From positions 75,433 through 139,432 of the forward strand of contig CAYURO010000010.1 in NCBI GenBank assembly GCA_964447285.1: 64,000 nt of DNA. The letters are read 5' to 3'. Under the pieces are notes generated by a model. The model had not been told where the DNA came from and did not search any database. It saw nothing but the letters and a program-made list of their open reading frames with translations. The DNA comes from CAJBNH01 sp964447285. Lineage in GTDB: Bacteria; Myxococcota_A; UBA9042. Positions within the stretch are counted from its first letter, which is position 1; every line of letters begins with the position of its first letter. Of the stretch, positions 9,581 through 18,538 are shown in pieces. Both the position numbers and the translations under genes were made by a program.

Positions 9581-10876
9581 ATGTCCTTTCGCCGCTTTGC
9601 CCTGCCCGCCCTGCTAGCGCTTGCCCTTGTGCTTGTGACCGGCTGCGGCAAGTCCACGCCCTCGCCCGCCAAGTCCGACAAGGCGACCGCTGCCGCACCT
9701 GCCGCGCCCGCACCCGCTGCCCTGCCGCCTGCCGGTCCGCCCAAGACGGTGACCCTGTGGCACAGCTATCGCGACGACGAGCGCAAGTCTTTGGATCAAC
9801 TGATCGAACACTGGAACAAGAACCACCCGGAGATCCAGATCACCGCGCTGGCCGTTCCTTTCGACGCGATCATCGACAAATTCCAGGTCGCCGTGCCGCG
9901 TGGCAACGGTCCGGACCTCGTGATCATGGCGCACGACAAGATCGGCACTTGGGCGCGCGACGGCCTGTTGCAACCGCTGGGCGACTTTGGCACGCCCGAG
10001 CGGCTGGGCCGCTTTCTGCCGCAGACGGTCAAGCCGCTGGTGTTCGAAAAGGCGATCTACGGCCTGCCGCTGGCGTTCAAGTCTTTGGTTCTGTTCTACA
10101 ATACCGCACTGGTGCAGCAGCCACCCAAGACGATGGCAGAGCTGATCCAAGTCGCCAAGGGCTTCACCAACGAGGCCGACGGCAAGTTCGGCTTCACGTA
10201 CGACGCCGCCGGCCTGTACTACCACGCGGCCTTCCTGCACGCAGAGGGCGGCCAGGTCTTCGACGAGACCACCCGCAAGCTGACCATCGACACCCCCGAA
10301 GCGCAGAAGGCCATTCAGGTCGTCAAGGACCTGCATCTGGTCCACAAGATTCTGCCCAAGGGGATGACCGGATTCGTGATCACCGCGATGTTCAACGACG
10401 GCAAGACACCGTTCGTGTTCAACGGCCCCTGGTTCATCAGCGAGATTGACCCGGCGGTGAAGTGGGCCGTCGCGGTGCTGCCAGAGCTGGAGCCCGGCAA
10501 GCCGCTGAAGCCGTTCCTGGGTTCTGAGGCCGTGTTGCTGTCCAAGCAGAGCAAGGAGCGCGACGCCGCCCTGAAGATCCTCGACTACCTGACCAGCGAC
10601 GAGGCCGCCCTGACCCGTCTGAAGGTCGGCCGTCAGATGGTTGCCAATGTCAAGGTGTACGAGAACCCGGAGTGGGCCAACGACCCGGTCGTCAAGGTGT
10701 TTCGCGCCCAGGCCGAGCAGTCGGTGCCGATGTCGAACGCTGTGGAAGCCGGGGTCGCGTGGTCGCCGTATGACGCCGCCCTGCGCAAGTCCGTGTTCGG
10801 CGACAGCACCCCGGCAGACGCGCTGGCCGAAGCCGCCAAGAAGATCGACGAAGCCCTGGCCCGCCTGAGCAAGTGA
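9581..10876 (+). CDS. Sugar-binding lipoprotein, MalE-type (family 1)
   Basis: 431 residues. ATG 9581 starts a lipoprotein signal MSFRRFALPALLALALVLVTGC (lipobox LVTGC, Cys22), then an Ala/Pro linker. The mature part has the MalE-like signature: VTLWHSYRDDERKSLDQL at the start, PDLVIMAHDKIGTWARDGLL, YGLPLAFKSLVLFYN, and FVFNGPWFISEIDPAVKWAV. It delivers substrate to the permease pair at 10887-13525. The strong likeness to maltose-binding proteins (LAFKSLVLFYN matches the E. coli MalE PIAVEALSLIYN region) favours a maltodextrin-like ligand, as an inference. The gene lies 29 bases after the ATPase gene. Confidence 0.9.
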   Translation: MSFRRFALPALLALALVLVTGCGKSTPSPAKSDKATAAAPAAPAPAALPPAGPPKTVTLWHSYRDDERKSLDQLIEHWNKNHPEIQITALAVPFDAIIDKFQVAVPRGNGPDLVIMAHDKIGTWARDGLLQPLGDFGTPERLGRFLPQTVKPLVFEKAIYGLPLAFKSLVLFYNTALVQQPPKTMAELIQVAKGFTNEADGKFGFTYDAAGLYYHAAFLHAEGGQVFDETTRKLTIDTPEAQKAIQVVKDLHLVHKILPKGMTGFVITAMFNDGKTPFVFNGPWFISEIDPAVKWAVAVLPELEPGKPLKPFLGSEAVLLSKQSKERDAALKILDYLTSDEAALTRLKVGRQMVANVKVYENPEWANDPVVKVFRAQAEQSVPMSNAVEAGVAWSPYDAALRKSVFGDSTPADALAEAAKKIDEALARLSK

Positions 10877-10886
10877 GGTCCTTCCC

Positions 10887-12665
10887 ATGAGCCGAGCGCT
10901 CGCATCCCCGCCTCCGCCCCCCAGCCCCATTGCCGGCGCGTCTTCGGCGCTGTTGCTTGGCCTGTTGCTGACGGGGTGCCTGCTGTCGGCGCATCAGGCG
11001 CTGTCGGGCGTGCGTTTCGAGGCCGAACGGACCGCCCAGGCTCTGGCCGCCTCGGACGCCGCCGCTCGGCTGGCCGGACAGCACGCCGCGCAAATCGAGA
11101 GCCGCGATGCGCAACTGGCAGCGCTTGAGCAGCGCGACACCCTGTTTACCGCCCAACTGTTCGTCACGTCTGCGGGAGGCATCGACGAGACCTACGGCAT
11201 CGCCCGCGGCGCCGATCTCGTGTTCGGCAAGGCCACGGCAGACAAGGGGTTGCAAGAGGCCATCCTTGACCACGCCAAGGCGGTGGTGGCCGCTGGCGAA
11301 GACGCGCTGCGCAACGGCAAGTCGTTGGACCTGCCGCGCCTGACCCGGATGCTGCCAGACGGGCGCGCCTTGGTGGCCGTGCCCTATCGCACGCAGGCAG
11401 GCGGCAAGGAACTGGCGGGTGTGGCGGGTGCCGTGCTCAAGGCCGTGACGGCGCCGCAGGCGCCGCTCTGGATGGGGGCGCTGCCGCTGCTGGTCGCGCT
11501 GGCCTATGCCTGGCGGGTGCACGCGTCTCCCATGCGCGGGCGGGTGGCGGGGCTGGCCGGCATGGCCGTCTTGACCGCGGCGATTCTGGCGCTGGTGCCC
11601 GGCTTGCCGTCGGCGGCGTCCAGCTACGGCGGCTCGGCGGTGGGCGACTGGATCGTGCCGCACGGATCGGCAGCGGCCACCGGCACGGCGCCTGCGGTGG
11701 GGCTGTGGCTGTACCTGGGTGCAGCGCTGCTGGCGGCGGCCTTGGGGCTGTGCGTCACGCCGCTGGCCACGGTGCTAGACGCCTTTCGCAAGGACGCCGT
11801 GCCCTACCTGTACGTGGGCCCTGCCGTGCTGGCGACCGGCATCCTGATCTTCGTGCCGTTTGCCGTGGGCGTGGGCCTGTCGTTCGCCAGCCGCGACGGC
11901 AACTTCGTCGGCATGGACAACTACGCTGAAGTCATCCTGAACGCCTTCGACCCCAACAGCTCGACGCGGTTCGCCCGCACGCTGGGCATGACGGTGCTGT
12001 GGACGGCCCTGAACATCTGCATGCATGTCGCACTGGGTCTGGGGCTTGCACTGGTCCTGAACCAGCCCAAGCTGATGGGGCGCAAGTTCTACCGTCTGCT
12101 GCTGATTGTGCCGTGGGCGGTGCCCAGCTACATCACCGCGCTGACGTGGAAGTGGCTGTTCAACACGCAATACGGCCCGATCAACGCGATGCTGGGCGTG
12201 TTGGGCATCGACAAGATCGACTGGCTGGGTCAGGGCGTGCTCACCAACTTTGCCGCGAACCTCGTCACCAACGTCTGGCTGGGCTTTCCGTTCATGATGG
12301 TGATCTCGCTGGGCGCCCTGCAGTCGATCCCCTCTGAGCTGTACGAGGCCGCGGCCATCGACGGCGCCGGCGCTTGGCATCGGTTCCGCCACATCACGCT
12401 GCCGCTGCTCAAGCCCGCGCTGTTCCCTGCCATCATCCTGGGCACCATCTGGACCTTCAACGCCTTCAACGTGATCTATCTGGTCAGCGGCGGCGGCCCC
12501 GACCACAAGACCGACATCCTGATCACCGAGGCCTATTACGCCTTTGCCGTCCTGCGCCAGAATGGGCTCGCGGCGGCCTACAGCGTCCTGATCTTCCTGC
12601 TGCTGCTCGGCTATACGCTCATTACCAACCGCAAGACTCGGGCCACGGAGGCCGTGAACGCATGA
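10887..12665 (+). CDS. Sugar ABC permease, MalF type, with N-terminal periplasmic domain
   Basis: 592 residues, start with GAGG nine bases upstream. The C-terminal ~290 residues are a standard MalF-type permease with the EAA loop EAAAIDGAGAW...LPLLKPA at about 487-507 that docks on the ATPase. The N-terminal half is unusual. It has a membrane helix at about 15-35, a ~155-residue extracytoplasmic segment starting with an Ala/Glu/Gln-rich helix (RFEAERTAQALAASDAAARL) and including LFTAQLFVTSAGGIDETYG, then three further membrane helices before the transport core. E. coli MalF has its large P2 loop between TM3 and TM4, not here. The extra domain looks like a sensor-type (Cache-like) periplasmic module. 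Overlaps the next permease by four bases (ATGA). Confidence 0.88.
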   Translation: MSRALASPPPPPSPIAGASSALLLGLLLTGCLLSAHQALSGVRFEAERTAQALAASDAAARLAGQHAAQIESRDAQLAALEQRDTLFTAQLFVTSAGGIDETYGIARGADLVFGKATADKGLQEAILDHAKAVVAAGEDALRNGKSLDLPRLTRMLPDGRALVAVPYRTQAGGKELAGVAGAVLKAVTAPQAPLWMGALPLLVALAYAWRVHASPMRGRVAGLAGMAVLTAAILALVPGLPSAASSYGGSAVGDWIVPHGSAAATGTAPAVGLWLYLGAALLAAALGLCVTPLATVLDAFRKDAVPYLYVGPAVLATGILIFVPFAVGVGLSFASRDGNFVGMDNYAEVILNAFDPNSSTRFARTLGMTVLWTALNICMHVALGLGLALVLNQPKLMGRKFYRLLLIVPWAVPSYITALTWKWLFNTQYGPINAMLGVLGIDKIDWLGQGVLTNFAANLVTNVWLGFPFMMVISLGALQSIPSELYEAAAIDGAGAWHRFRHITLPLLKPALFPAIILGTIWTFNAFNVIYLVSGGGPDHKTDILITEAYYAFAVLRQNGLAAAYSVLIFLLLLGYTLITNRKTRATEAVNA

Positions 12666-13525
12666 GCCCCAAAGCCGCCCAAGCGCCCTCGCCGCTGTCT
12701 CGCATGGCCCCGCACTTGCTGCTGGTTCCCGTGACGATCGTGACGCTGTATCCGGTGTTGTACGTCGCCAAGCTGGCCTTTTCAGGCGTCGGGGGCACAT
12801 CAGCCTCGCCTTGGCCTTGGCCTGAGGTGTTCAGCTTGGACGCGTTCTCTGAGGTCGTGAACCGCACCGACGCGCAGGGCACGTGGCTGTTCGGTCGGCA
12901 GATGATGAACTCGCTGCTGGTGTCGGGCCTGACCACCGTGCTGGGCATCGTGCTGGCCTGCACCGCGGCGTATGGCTTTGCCCGCTTCGAATTCCCCGGT
13001 CGGCGCGCGGGGTTGCTGGCGTTCCTGGCTACACAGATGTTCCCCGGCATCCTGACGATGATCCCGTTGTACGTGCTGATGCAGAAGCTGGGGCTGCTGG
13101 ACTCGATGCTGGGCCTGGTGCTGGTGTACGCGACGACGGCGATTCCGTTCTGCACGTGGACGCTCAAGGGCTATTTCGACACCCTGCCCAAGGAGATCGA
13201 GGAGTCGGCCATCATCGACGGGGCCTCGCGCTTGACGATCTTCCTGAAGATCATCCTGCCGTTGTCGGCCCCCGCCATTGCCGTTGTCGCGCTGTTCTCG
13301 TTCATGACGGCGTGGAACGAGTTCGTCCTTGCCTACACCTTCCTGTCGCAGGAAGCGGCGTACACGATGCCGGTGCAGATTCGCAATTACGTGGGCGACA
13401 AAGACGTGCAGTGGTCGCTGTTCGCCGCGTCGTCGCTGATTGTCAGCATTCCCGTCATGGCCCTGTTCTACGCCGTCGAGAAGCACCTGGTGGGCGGCCT
13501 GACCGCGGGCGGCGTCAAGGGTTAG
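12662..13525 (+). CDS. Sugar ABC permease, MalG type
   Basis: 287 residues, ATG 12662 overlapping the stop of the MalF-like gene, which implies translational coupling. Six predicted membrane segments and an EAA loop EESAIIDGASRLTIF...LPLSAPA at about 180-200 are visible. The last third (FMTAWNEFVLAYTFL) is typical of MalG. It pairs with the MalF-like subunit to form the translocation channel. The C-terminus ends HLVGGLTAGGVKG, the GGLTAGxVKG tail conserved in MalG proteins, supporting maltose/maltodextrin-family membership. Likely in one transcript with 8316-12665 and the kinase that follows 21 bases later. Confidence 0.92.
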   Translation: MSPKAAQAPSPLSRMAPHLLLVPVTIVTLYPVLYVAKLAFSGVGGTSASPWPWPEVFSLDAFSEVVNRTDAQGTWLFGRQMMNSLLVSGLTTVLGIVLACTAAYGFARFEFPGRRAGLLAFLATQMFPGILTMIPLYVLMQKLGLLDSMLGLVLVYATTAIPFCTWTLKGYFDTLPKEIEESAIIDGASRLTIFLKIILPLSAPAIAVVALFSFMTAWNEFVLAYTFLSQEAAYTMPVQIRNYVGDKDVQWSLFAASSLIVSIPVMALFYAVEKHLVGGLTAGGVKG

Positions 13526-13546
13526 CCAGCCGACATCGGGAGTTCC

Positions 13547-14365
13547 ATGCAAGCTGCCGTCGTGGGCCACGTCGAGTGGATCGACTTCGTTGCCGTTGCG
13601 CGCCTGCCAGTGTCGGGCGAGATCCTGCACGCCGACGCCTCGTGGTCCGAGCCTGCGGGCGGCGGGGGCGTGGCTGCGGCCGAAATGGCCCGCCTGTGCG
13701 GCCAGTCGACGCTGTTCACGGCGCTGTCGGGCGACGCGCAGGGTCGGCAAGCGCGGCAGGGACTCGAAGCGCTGGGGGTCCGCGTTCACTCGGTCGCCCG
13801 CGCGGAGGCCCAGGCGCGCGCCTTCACGCTGGTCGAACCCCACGGCGAACGCACCATTGTTGTGTACGGACCCAGACTTGCGCCGCACGGCGAGGAAGAC
13901 CTGCCGTGGGCCGAGCTTGCGCGCATGGATGCGGTCTACTTCTGCAAGGGCGACGTGGCGGCACTGCGGGCTGCCCGACAGGCGCGGGTGCTGGTGGCAA
14001 CGACACGCGTGCTGCCGCTGCTGCGGGAGGCGGGCCTCCAGGTGGACGCACTGGTGCGAAGCGCCGACGACCCGGGAGAAGCCTATGCCGACGGCGACCT
14101 GACCCCAGCCCCGCGACTGGTGGTGGCGACTGAAGGGGCGCGCGGTGGCACCTGGCGGGACTGCGACGGCCGCCACGGGCGGTACCCGGCGGTGCCGCTG
14201 CCCGGAACTGCCCGCGACGCCTATGGATGCGGCGACAGCTTCGCGGCAGCGCTGGCCGTCGGTCTTGCGCGTGGACCGGACCTGGCGGCGGCGCTGCACC
14301 TGGCGGCCAGGTCGGGGGCGGCGGCGCTGTGTCGGGTGGGAGCGCATGGGCGCGGTCAGCCTTGA
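13547..14365 (+). CDS. PfkB-family carbohydrate kinase
   Basis: 272 residues, start with GGGAG six bases upstream. The N-terminal glycine-rich substrate motif AGGGGVAAAEMARL is the PfkB GGN-like site in degenerate form. PfkB signature 2 appears as GTARDAYGCGDSFAAAL, with the catalytic-base Asp in GCGDS. The family phosphorylates sugars or nucleosides (ribokinase, fructokinase, adenosine kinase). The position 21 bases after the MalG-like gene suggests it phosphorylates the imported sugar or a product of it. It is shorter than most ribokinases (about 300). The region between the two signatures contains no lid motif I recognise. Substrate not assignable. Confidence 0.82.
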   Translation: MQAAVVGHVEWIDFVAVARLPVSGEILHADASWSEPAGGGGVAAAEMARLCGQSTLFTALSGDAQGRQARQGLEALGVRVHSVARAEAQARAFTLVEPHGERTIVVYGPRLAPHGEEDLPWAELARMDAVYFCKGDVAALRAARQARVLVATTRVLPLLREAGLQVDALVRSADDPGEAYADGDLTPAPRLVVATEGARGGTWRDCDGRHGRYPAVPLPGTARDAYGCGDSFAAALAVGLARGPDLAAALHLAARSGAAALCRVGAHGRGQP

Positions 14366-15137
14366 CTTTCCCCCCTCGCAGCGGTTCAAGTGCGGCCCGC
14401 GTCCGCCGTACTCGGATCGGTCGCCCGGAGGCCCGGTGCTGCTGTCGGTCGTCATGCCCTGCTACAACGAGCAAGCGACCTTGCGAGCGATCGCGACGCA
14501 GGTGCTGGCGCAGCCGTTCGACCTCGAGCTGCTGATCGTGGACGACGGCAGCCACGACGGCACCCACAACGTCGCCATGCAGCTGGCCCAGGAGTACCCG
14601 GATCGCGTCCGACTGCTGGTCCAACCCGGGAACCAAGGCAAGGGTGCAGCGCTGCGGCGCGGCTTTGCCGAGGCGCTGGGCGACGTCGTGCTGGTTCAGG
14701 ACGCCGACCTCGAGTACGACCCTTGTGACTACGGCAAGTTGCTCGAGCCCATCCTGACCGGCCGCGCCGACGTCGTGTATGGCAGCCGCTTCGCTGGACC
14801 CGCGCACAACCCTCGCACCCTGCACACCCTGGGCAATCGGCTGCTGACGGACTTGAGCAACGTCGCGACCGGCCTGCGCCTGACCGACATGGAGACGTGT
14901 TACAAGGCCTTTCGCCGCCACGTGGTGCAGTCCCTGCGTCTGGAGGAGAACCGCTTCGGCATCGAGCCAGAGCTGACCGCCAAGGTCGCCGCCGTCCCAG
15001 GCGTGCGCGTCTGCGAGGTCCCCATCGCCTACCGCGGCCGCACGTACGCACAAGGCAAGAAGATCGGGCTGAAGGACGCCTTTCGCGCCGTCTATGCCAT
15101 CACCAAGTACGGGGTGCTGACGCGCGTGCGCCGCTGA
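14346..15137 (+). CDS. Family 2 glycosyltransferase, dolichyl-phosphate mannosyltransferase-like
   Basis: 263 residues from ATG 14346, overlapping the kinase gene by 20 bases. A later start near codon 30 would also keep the fold. The GT-A core has LLSVVMPCYNEQATL, LLIVDDGSHDGT (nucleotide-sugar Asp pair), QPGNQGKGAALRRGFA, and VLVQDADLEYDP, where DAD is the metal-binding DxD-equivalent. The tail GIEPELTAKVA...VPIAYRGRTYAQGKKIG is typical of DPM1/undecaprenyl-phosphate glycosyltransferases. No membrane helix follows, so it should be a soluble or peripheral enzyme that transfers a sugar to a polyprenyl phosphate. The link to the upstream sugar importer is positional only. Confidence 0.88.
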   Translation: MGAVSLDFPPSQRFKCGPRPPYSDRSPGGPVLLSVVMPCYNEQATLRAIATQVLAQPFDLELLIVDDGSHDGTHNVAMQLAQEYPDRVRLLVQPGNQGKGAALRRGFAEALGDVVLVQDADLEYDPCDYGKLLEPILTGRADVVYGSRFAGPAHNPRTLHTLGNRLLTDLSNVATGLRLTDMETCYKAFRRHVVQSLRLEENRFGIEPELTAKVAAVPGVRVCEVPIAYRGRTYAQGKKIGLKDAFRAVYAITKYGVLTRVRR

Positions 15138-15184
15138 CCCCTGCAAGTTCTCGTCCCCCCGAAGCTTTCCCCCCTGAGGTCTCC

Positions 15185-16570
15185 ATGGAACACCTGCACC
15201 GCACCATCATCGAGCCGTTCCGCATCAAGGTCGTCGAGCCGCTGGGCATCACCACCCGGCCCGAGCGCGAGCAGGCCTTGAAGGACGCGCACTACAACGT
15301 CTTTTCGCTGCACGCCGACCACATCCTGATCGACCTGCTGACCGACTCGGGTACGGGCGCCATGAGCGCGCAGCAGTGGGCGAGCCTGATGATCGGCGAC
15401 GAGACGTACGCGGGCAGCCGCTCGTTCTACCGCCTCGAGAAGGTCGTGCAGTCGCTGACGGGCATGAAGCATGTGATCCCGACCCACCAGGGGCGCGCGG
15501 CTGAGCACATCCTGTTCGCCACGCTGGCGCAGCCTGGGATGGTGGTGCCAAACAACAGCCACTTCGACACGACGCGAGCGAATTGCGAGTTCTTCGGTGG
15601 TCTTGCGCTAGACCTGCTGCGCGACGATGCCAGCGACCCGCGCACCGACCTGCCGTTCAAGGGCGACATCGATCTCGCCAAGCTGCGGGCGGTCCTGGTC
15701 GAGCACCGCGGCCACGTGCCCTGCGTGATGCTGACCGTCACCAACAACCGCGGCGGCGGGCAGCCCGTCAGTCTGGCCAACATCCGGGCGACCCGGGCAA
15801 TGTGCGACGAGTTCGGCGTTCCCCTGTTCCTCGACGCCGCCCGCTTTGCCGAGAACGCCTACTTCATCAAGGTCCGCGAGCCCGGTCAGTCGCACCGCAC
15901 CGCACGCGAGATCGCCGAGGAGATGTTCCGCCTGGCCCACGGCTTTACCATGAGCGCCAAGAAGGACGGATTGGTCAACATCGGCGGCCTGTTGTGCATG
16001 GACGACGACATGCTGGCCGACAACTGCCGCACCCGCCTGATCCTGACCGAAGGCTTCCCGACCTATGGCGGCCTGGCCGGACGCGACCTGGAAGCACTGG
16101 CGACGGGCCTCGAAGAGGTGACGGACGAGGACTATCTGGCCTACCGCCACGCCTCGATCCGCTATCTGTTCGACAAGTTGGACGCGCTGGGCGTGCCGAT
16201 GATGCGCCCCCCGGGTGGCCACGCAGTGTACATGGATGCGGGCGCCTTCTACCCGCACATCCCCGCCTGGCAGTACCCGGGCGTCACCCTGACGAACGCG
16301 CTGTACGTGGCGGGCGGCGTGCGCGGCGTCGAGGTCGGCACCGTCATGTTCGGCCGACCCGACCCCAACGGCGGTCACGACGAGTGTGCGTCGCTGGAGC
16401 TGGTGCGCCTGACCTTCCCCCGGCGCACCTACACCCAAAGCCACGTCGACTATCTGATCGAGTGCATCGCTGAGGTGTACCGCGACCGCGACAAGGCACC
16501 GGGTTACAAAATGGTGCGCCAGCGTCCGGTGTTGCGGGGCTTCACGGCGTGGTTCGAGCCGTTGGGCTAG
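15185..16570 (+). CDS. tnaA: Tryptophanase / tyrosine phenol-lyase family beta-lyase
   Basis: 461 residues, start with GAGG eight bases upstream. PLP enzyme of the beta-eliminating lyase family. The PLP lysine lies in MSAKKDGLVNIGG (Lys260 by analogy with the second Lys of SGKKD in TnaA). Also visible are IPTHQGRAAEHI (phosphate-binding region), VTNNRGGGQPVSL, FLDAARFAENAYF (Asp and Arg near PLP) and GGVRGVEVGTVMFGR. The family cleaves tryptophan to indole or tyrosine to phenol, with pyruvate and ammonia. Near the C-terminus the segment LRGFTAWFEP has Gly452 where, as I recall, TnaA has His and tyrosine phenol-lyase has Phe. The natural substrate may therefore be neither. No tna leader peptide is visible in the 47 bases upstream. 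Confidence 0.85.
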   Translation: MEHLHRTIIEPFRIKVVEPLGITTRPEREQALKDAHYNVFSLHADHILIDLLTDSGTGAMSAQQWASLMIGDETYAGSRSFYRLEKVVQSLTGMKHVIPTHQGRAAEHILFATLAQPGMVVPNNSHFDTTRANCEFFGGLALDLLRDDASDPRTDLPFKGDIDLAKLRAVLVEHRGHVPCVMLTVTNNRGGGQPVSLANIRATRAMCDEFGVPLFLDAARFAENAYFIKVREPGQSHRTAREIAEEMFRLAHGFTMSAKKDGLVNIGGLLCMDDDMLADNCRTRLILTEGFPTYGGLAGRDLEALATGLEEVTDEDYLAYRHASIRYLFDKLDALGVPMMRPPGGHAVYMDAGAFYPHIPAWQYPGVTLTNALYVAGGVRGVEVGTVMFGRPDPNGGHDECASLELVRLTFPRRTYTQSHVDYLIECIAEVYRDRDKAPGYKMVRQRPVLRGFTAWFEPLG

Positions 16571-16579
16571 CCGTCGGGA

Positions 16580-17710
16580 CTAAACGAGCTTGCGAGCCAG
16601 CGTAGCCTCGTCCAGGCCCTCGTGCTTGCGGCGGATGTCGAAGTACAGCAGCACGAGCGCGATCGTCGGCAGCGGCAGGATGACCATCATCAGCAGGTCG
16701 CCCAGCACCTGGCTGAGGAACGGTGCCGACCCGAAGATCAGAGCCAGCAGCATCGCGGGGAACCAACTGAGGATCGCCGTCAGAATCCCCAGCACGATCA
16801 TGACGATCAGGATGCGCAGCCAGTCGGCCGACACCAGCTTGACGCTGCGCTTCAGGGCCTCGACGCCGGTCACGCCCTCGATCAGGACAACTGGGGCGAC
16901 CATCGCGAACAGGAAGGACGCCACCAGACCCGGCACAACCAGCATCAAGGTGCCGACGGCCACAACCAGACCCGCCAACAGCAACGTGATGAATAGCGGG
17001 CCGAATTTGCGGCCCAGCGTTCCCCACGCCTTCTTGAAGTCGCCGGTGCCGCCCAGCATCAGGTCCGCCACTGCCGCCATCACCGCGCCACGCGTCAGCG
17101 GGATGGCAATGCCCTGCATCATCAGGGAGGTGACAAGCGTCGCGACCAGCCCCAGCAGCACGGCGACGATGCCGACGCCCACCGCCGCCAGACCCGCCCG
17201 GGGGTCGTAGGGGCTCACCGACAGGACCGCACGGGTTGGCAGCAAGATCAGCCAGTTCAGGCCCGCGCTGACGATCGACAGCGGCACGATCACGACGGCG
17301 CACGTCAACAGCAGCGCCTGCCAGTGCTGCACGTACATGTCGAACGAGCGCTTGAAGATCACATCGATCCCCTCGACAGACACGCCGCCAGAGGTGGAGG
17401 GACGCTGCTGACTCGCCTGCTGCTGGTACGCCTGTTGCGGAGCCTGTGCGTAGGTCGGCGGCGCTTGATAGGCGGGCGGCTGTGGTTGCGCAGGCTGGGA
17501 CTGGTACGCGGGCGGCGGAGGAGGCGGCGGTGGCGTCGCACCCGGCCAGTCCTGCGCGAGCTCGGCCATCGTACCGGCGCTGGTCCACTGCGCGGTCTCA
17601 TCCTGATAGACATAGTCTTCGCGCTTGAGTTGGCCGGCGCGTGCACGCTCTCGCAGCTGATCGACCGTGACGCCAACCGACTGGCCGTCCCGGTGGATGT
17701 AGTAGCCCAT
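16580..17710 (-). CDS. GYF_2-domain multi-pass membrane protein
   Basis: 376 residues from ATG 17710, with GGAGG nine bases upstream. Residues 1-55 form a GYF_2 (DUF4339) domain: MGYYIHRDGQSVGVTVDQL, REDYVYQDETAQWTSAG. A Pro/Gln/Tyr-rich linker (55-130, PPPPPPPP, then QP and YQ pairs) follows, and a C-terminal ~230-residue region with about five or six membrane helices, resembling the membrane domain fused to some glycerophosphodiester phosphodiesterases. GYF_2 modules bind proline-rich or signalling partners in these bacteria. The cytoplasmic head plus long linker suggests a scaffold at the inner membrane. Its stop is nine bases from the convergent lyase gene. Function unknown. Confidence 0.75.
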   Translation of the reverse strand: MGYYIHRDGQSVGVTVDQLRERARAGQLKREDYVYQDETAQWTSAGTMAELAQDWPGATPPPPPPPPAYQSQPAQPQPPAYQAPPTYAQAPQQAYQQQASQQRPSTSGGVSVEGIDVIFKRSFDMYVQHWQALLLTCAVVIVPLSIVSAGLNWLILLPTRAVLSVSPYDPRAGLAAVGVGIVAVLLGLVATLVTSLMMQGIAIPLTRGAVMAAVADLMLGGTGDFKKAWGTLGRKFGPLFITLLLAGLVVAVGTLMLVVPGLVASFLFAMVAPVVLIEGVTGVEALKRSVKLVSADWLRILIVMIVLGILTAILSWFPAMLLALIFGSAPFLSQVLGDLLMMVILPLPTIALVLLYFDIRRKHEGLDEATLARKLV

Positions 17711-17968
17711 CTCGACCTCCTGAAATGCGTTGCATCCGACAAGGCGGGGCTTGTGCCGGATGCCGACTGGATTGTGCGAACCTGCGAGGTCGTACCGGGA
17801 GTCGCGTTTGGGCGCAAGCCCCCAGCCGCGCAAAGGTCCGCAGCGACGCCGAACCTTCACGCAAGAACAGTTTCTGCAACGAGGGGAAGCGGGTATCGTG
17901 CGTCGTCCGGTCGCCCTCGTCGGCGACGTCCCACCGACCGTGTCACGCCCTGCTCGCCCCGAGGTTGC

Positions 17969-18448
17969 ATGTCCCCCAACTGGTCGCTGATGCGCGAAAC
18001 GCTGCTGCTGAGGGCCTACGCGCTGCCCCGCATTCCGATGATCACGCTGCTGAGCCCGACCGTGGTGGCGCTGGACGACCAGCAGGCGGTTGTGCGGATC
18101 CCGCTGACCTGGCGGTCAAAGAATCACCTCGGCTCCATGTATTTCGGCGCGCTGAGCGTGGGCGCCGACTGCACCGGCGGTCTGCTGGCGATGCAGGAAA
18201 TGCGGCGGCGGCCCGAAAAGATCGCGCTGGTGTTCAAGGACTTCCACGCCAACTTCCTGAAGCGGGCCGACGGCGACGTGCACTTCACTTGCCGCCAGGG
18301 CCCCGAGATCCGCGACCTGGTGCGGCGCGCCGCGGACACGGGCGAGCGCGTCGAGCTGCCCATGGACATCATCGCGACCGTACCTGAGAAGTATGGCGAT
18401 GAACCGGTGGCCAAGTTCGTGCTGACGCTGTCGCTGAAGCGGCGTTGA
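17969..18448 (+). CDS. DUF4442 hotdog-fold (thioesterase-like) protein
   Basis: 159 residues from ATG 17969, with GAGG seven bases upstream. The fold signature is a hotdog with VALDDQQAVVRIPLTWRSKN followed by HLGSMYFGALSVGADCTGGL, the helix that in PaaI-like thioesterases carries the catalytic region. DUF4442 proteins are thought to hydrolyse or bind acyl-CoA or acyl-ACP; the substrate is unknown. It is divergent from the GYF_2 gene (258 bases apart) and lies 90 bases before the radical SAM gene on the same strand, so both could be co-transcribed. Confidence 0.8.
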   Translation: MSPNWSLMRETLLLRAYALPRIPMITLLSPTVVALDDQQAVVRIPLTWRSKNHLGSMYFGALSVGADCTGGLLAMQEMRRRPEKIALVFKDFHANFLKRADGDVHFTCRQGPEIRDLVRRAADTGERVELPMDIIATVPEKYGDEPVAKFVLTLSLKRR

Positions 18449-18538
18449 CGGTCCTTGCGTGAACCGAATCAGTGCGAAAAGGCTCCAACGCTTCACCGGA
18501 CGACCGTCCGGCCCCACTCGCACCCGGACTCGCCCGCC

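Noticed and set aside
15185..16570. Firm assignment as tyrosine phenol-lyase
   Set aside because: Family motifs fit both lyases and the specificity position is Gly, so neither Trp nor Tyr activity can be claimed with certainty.
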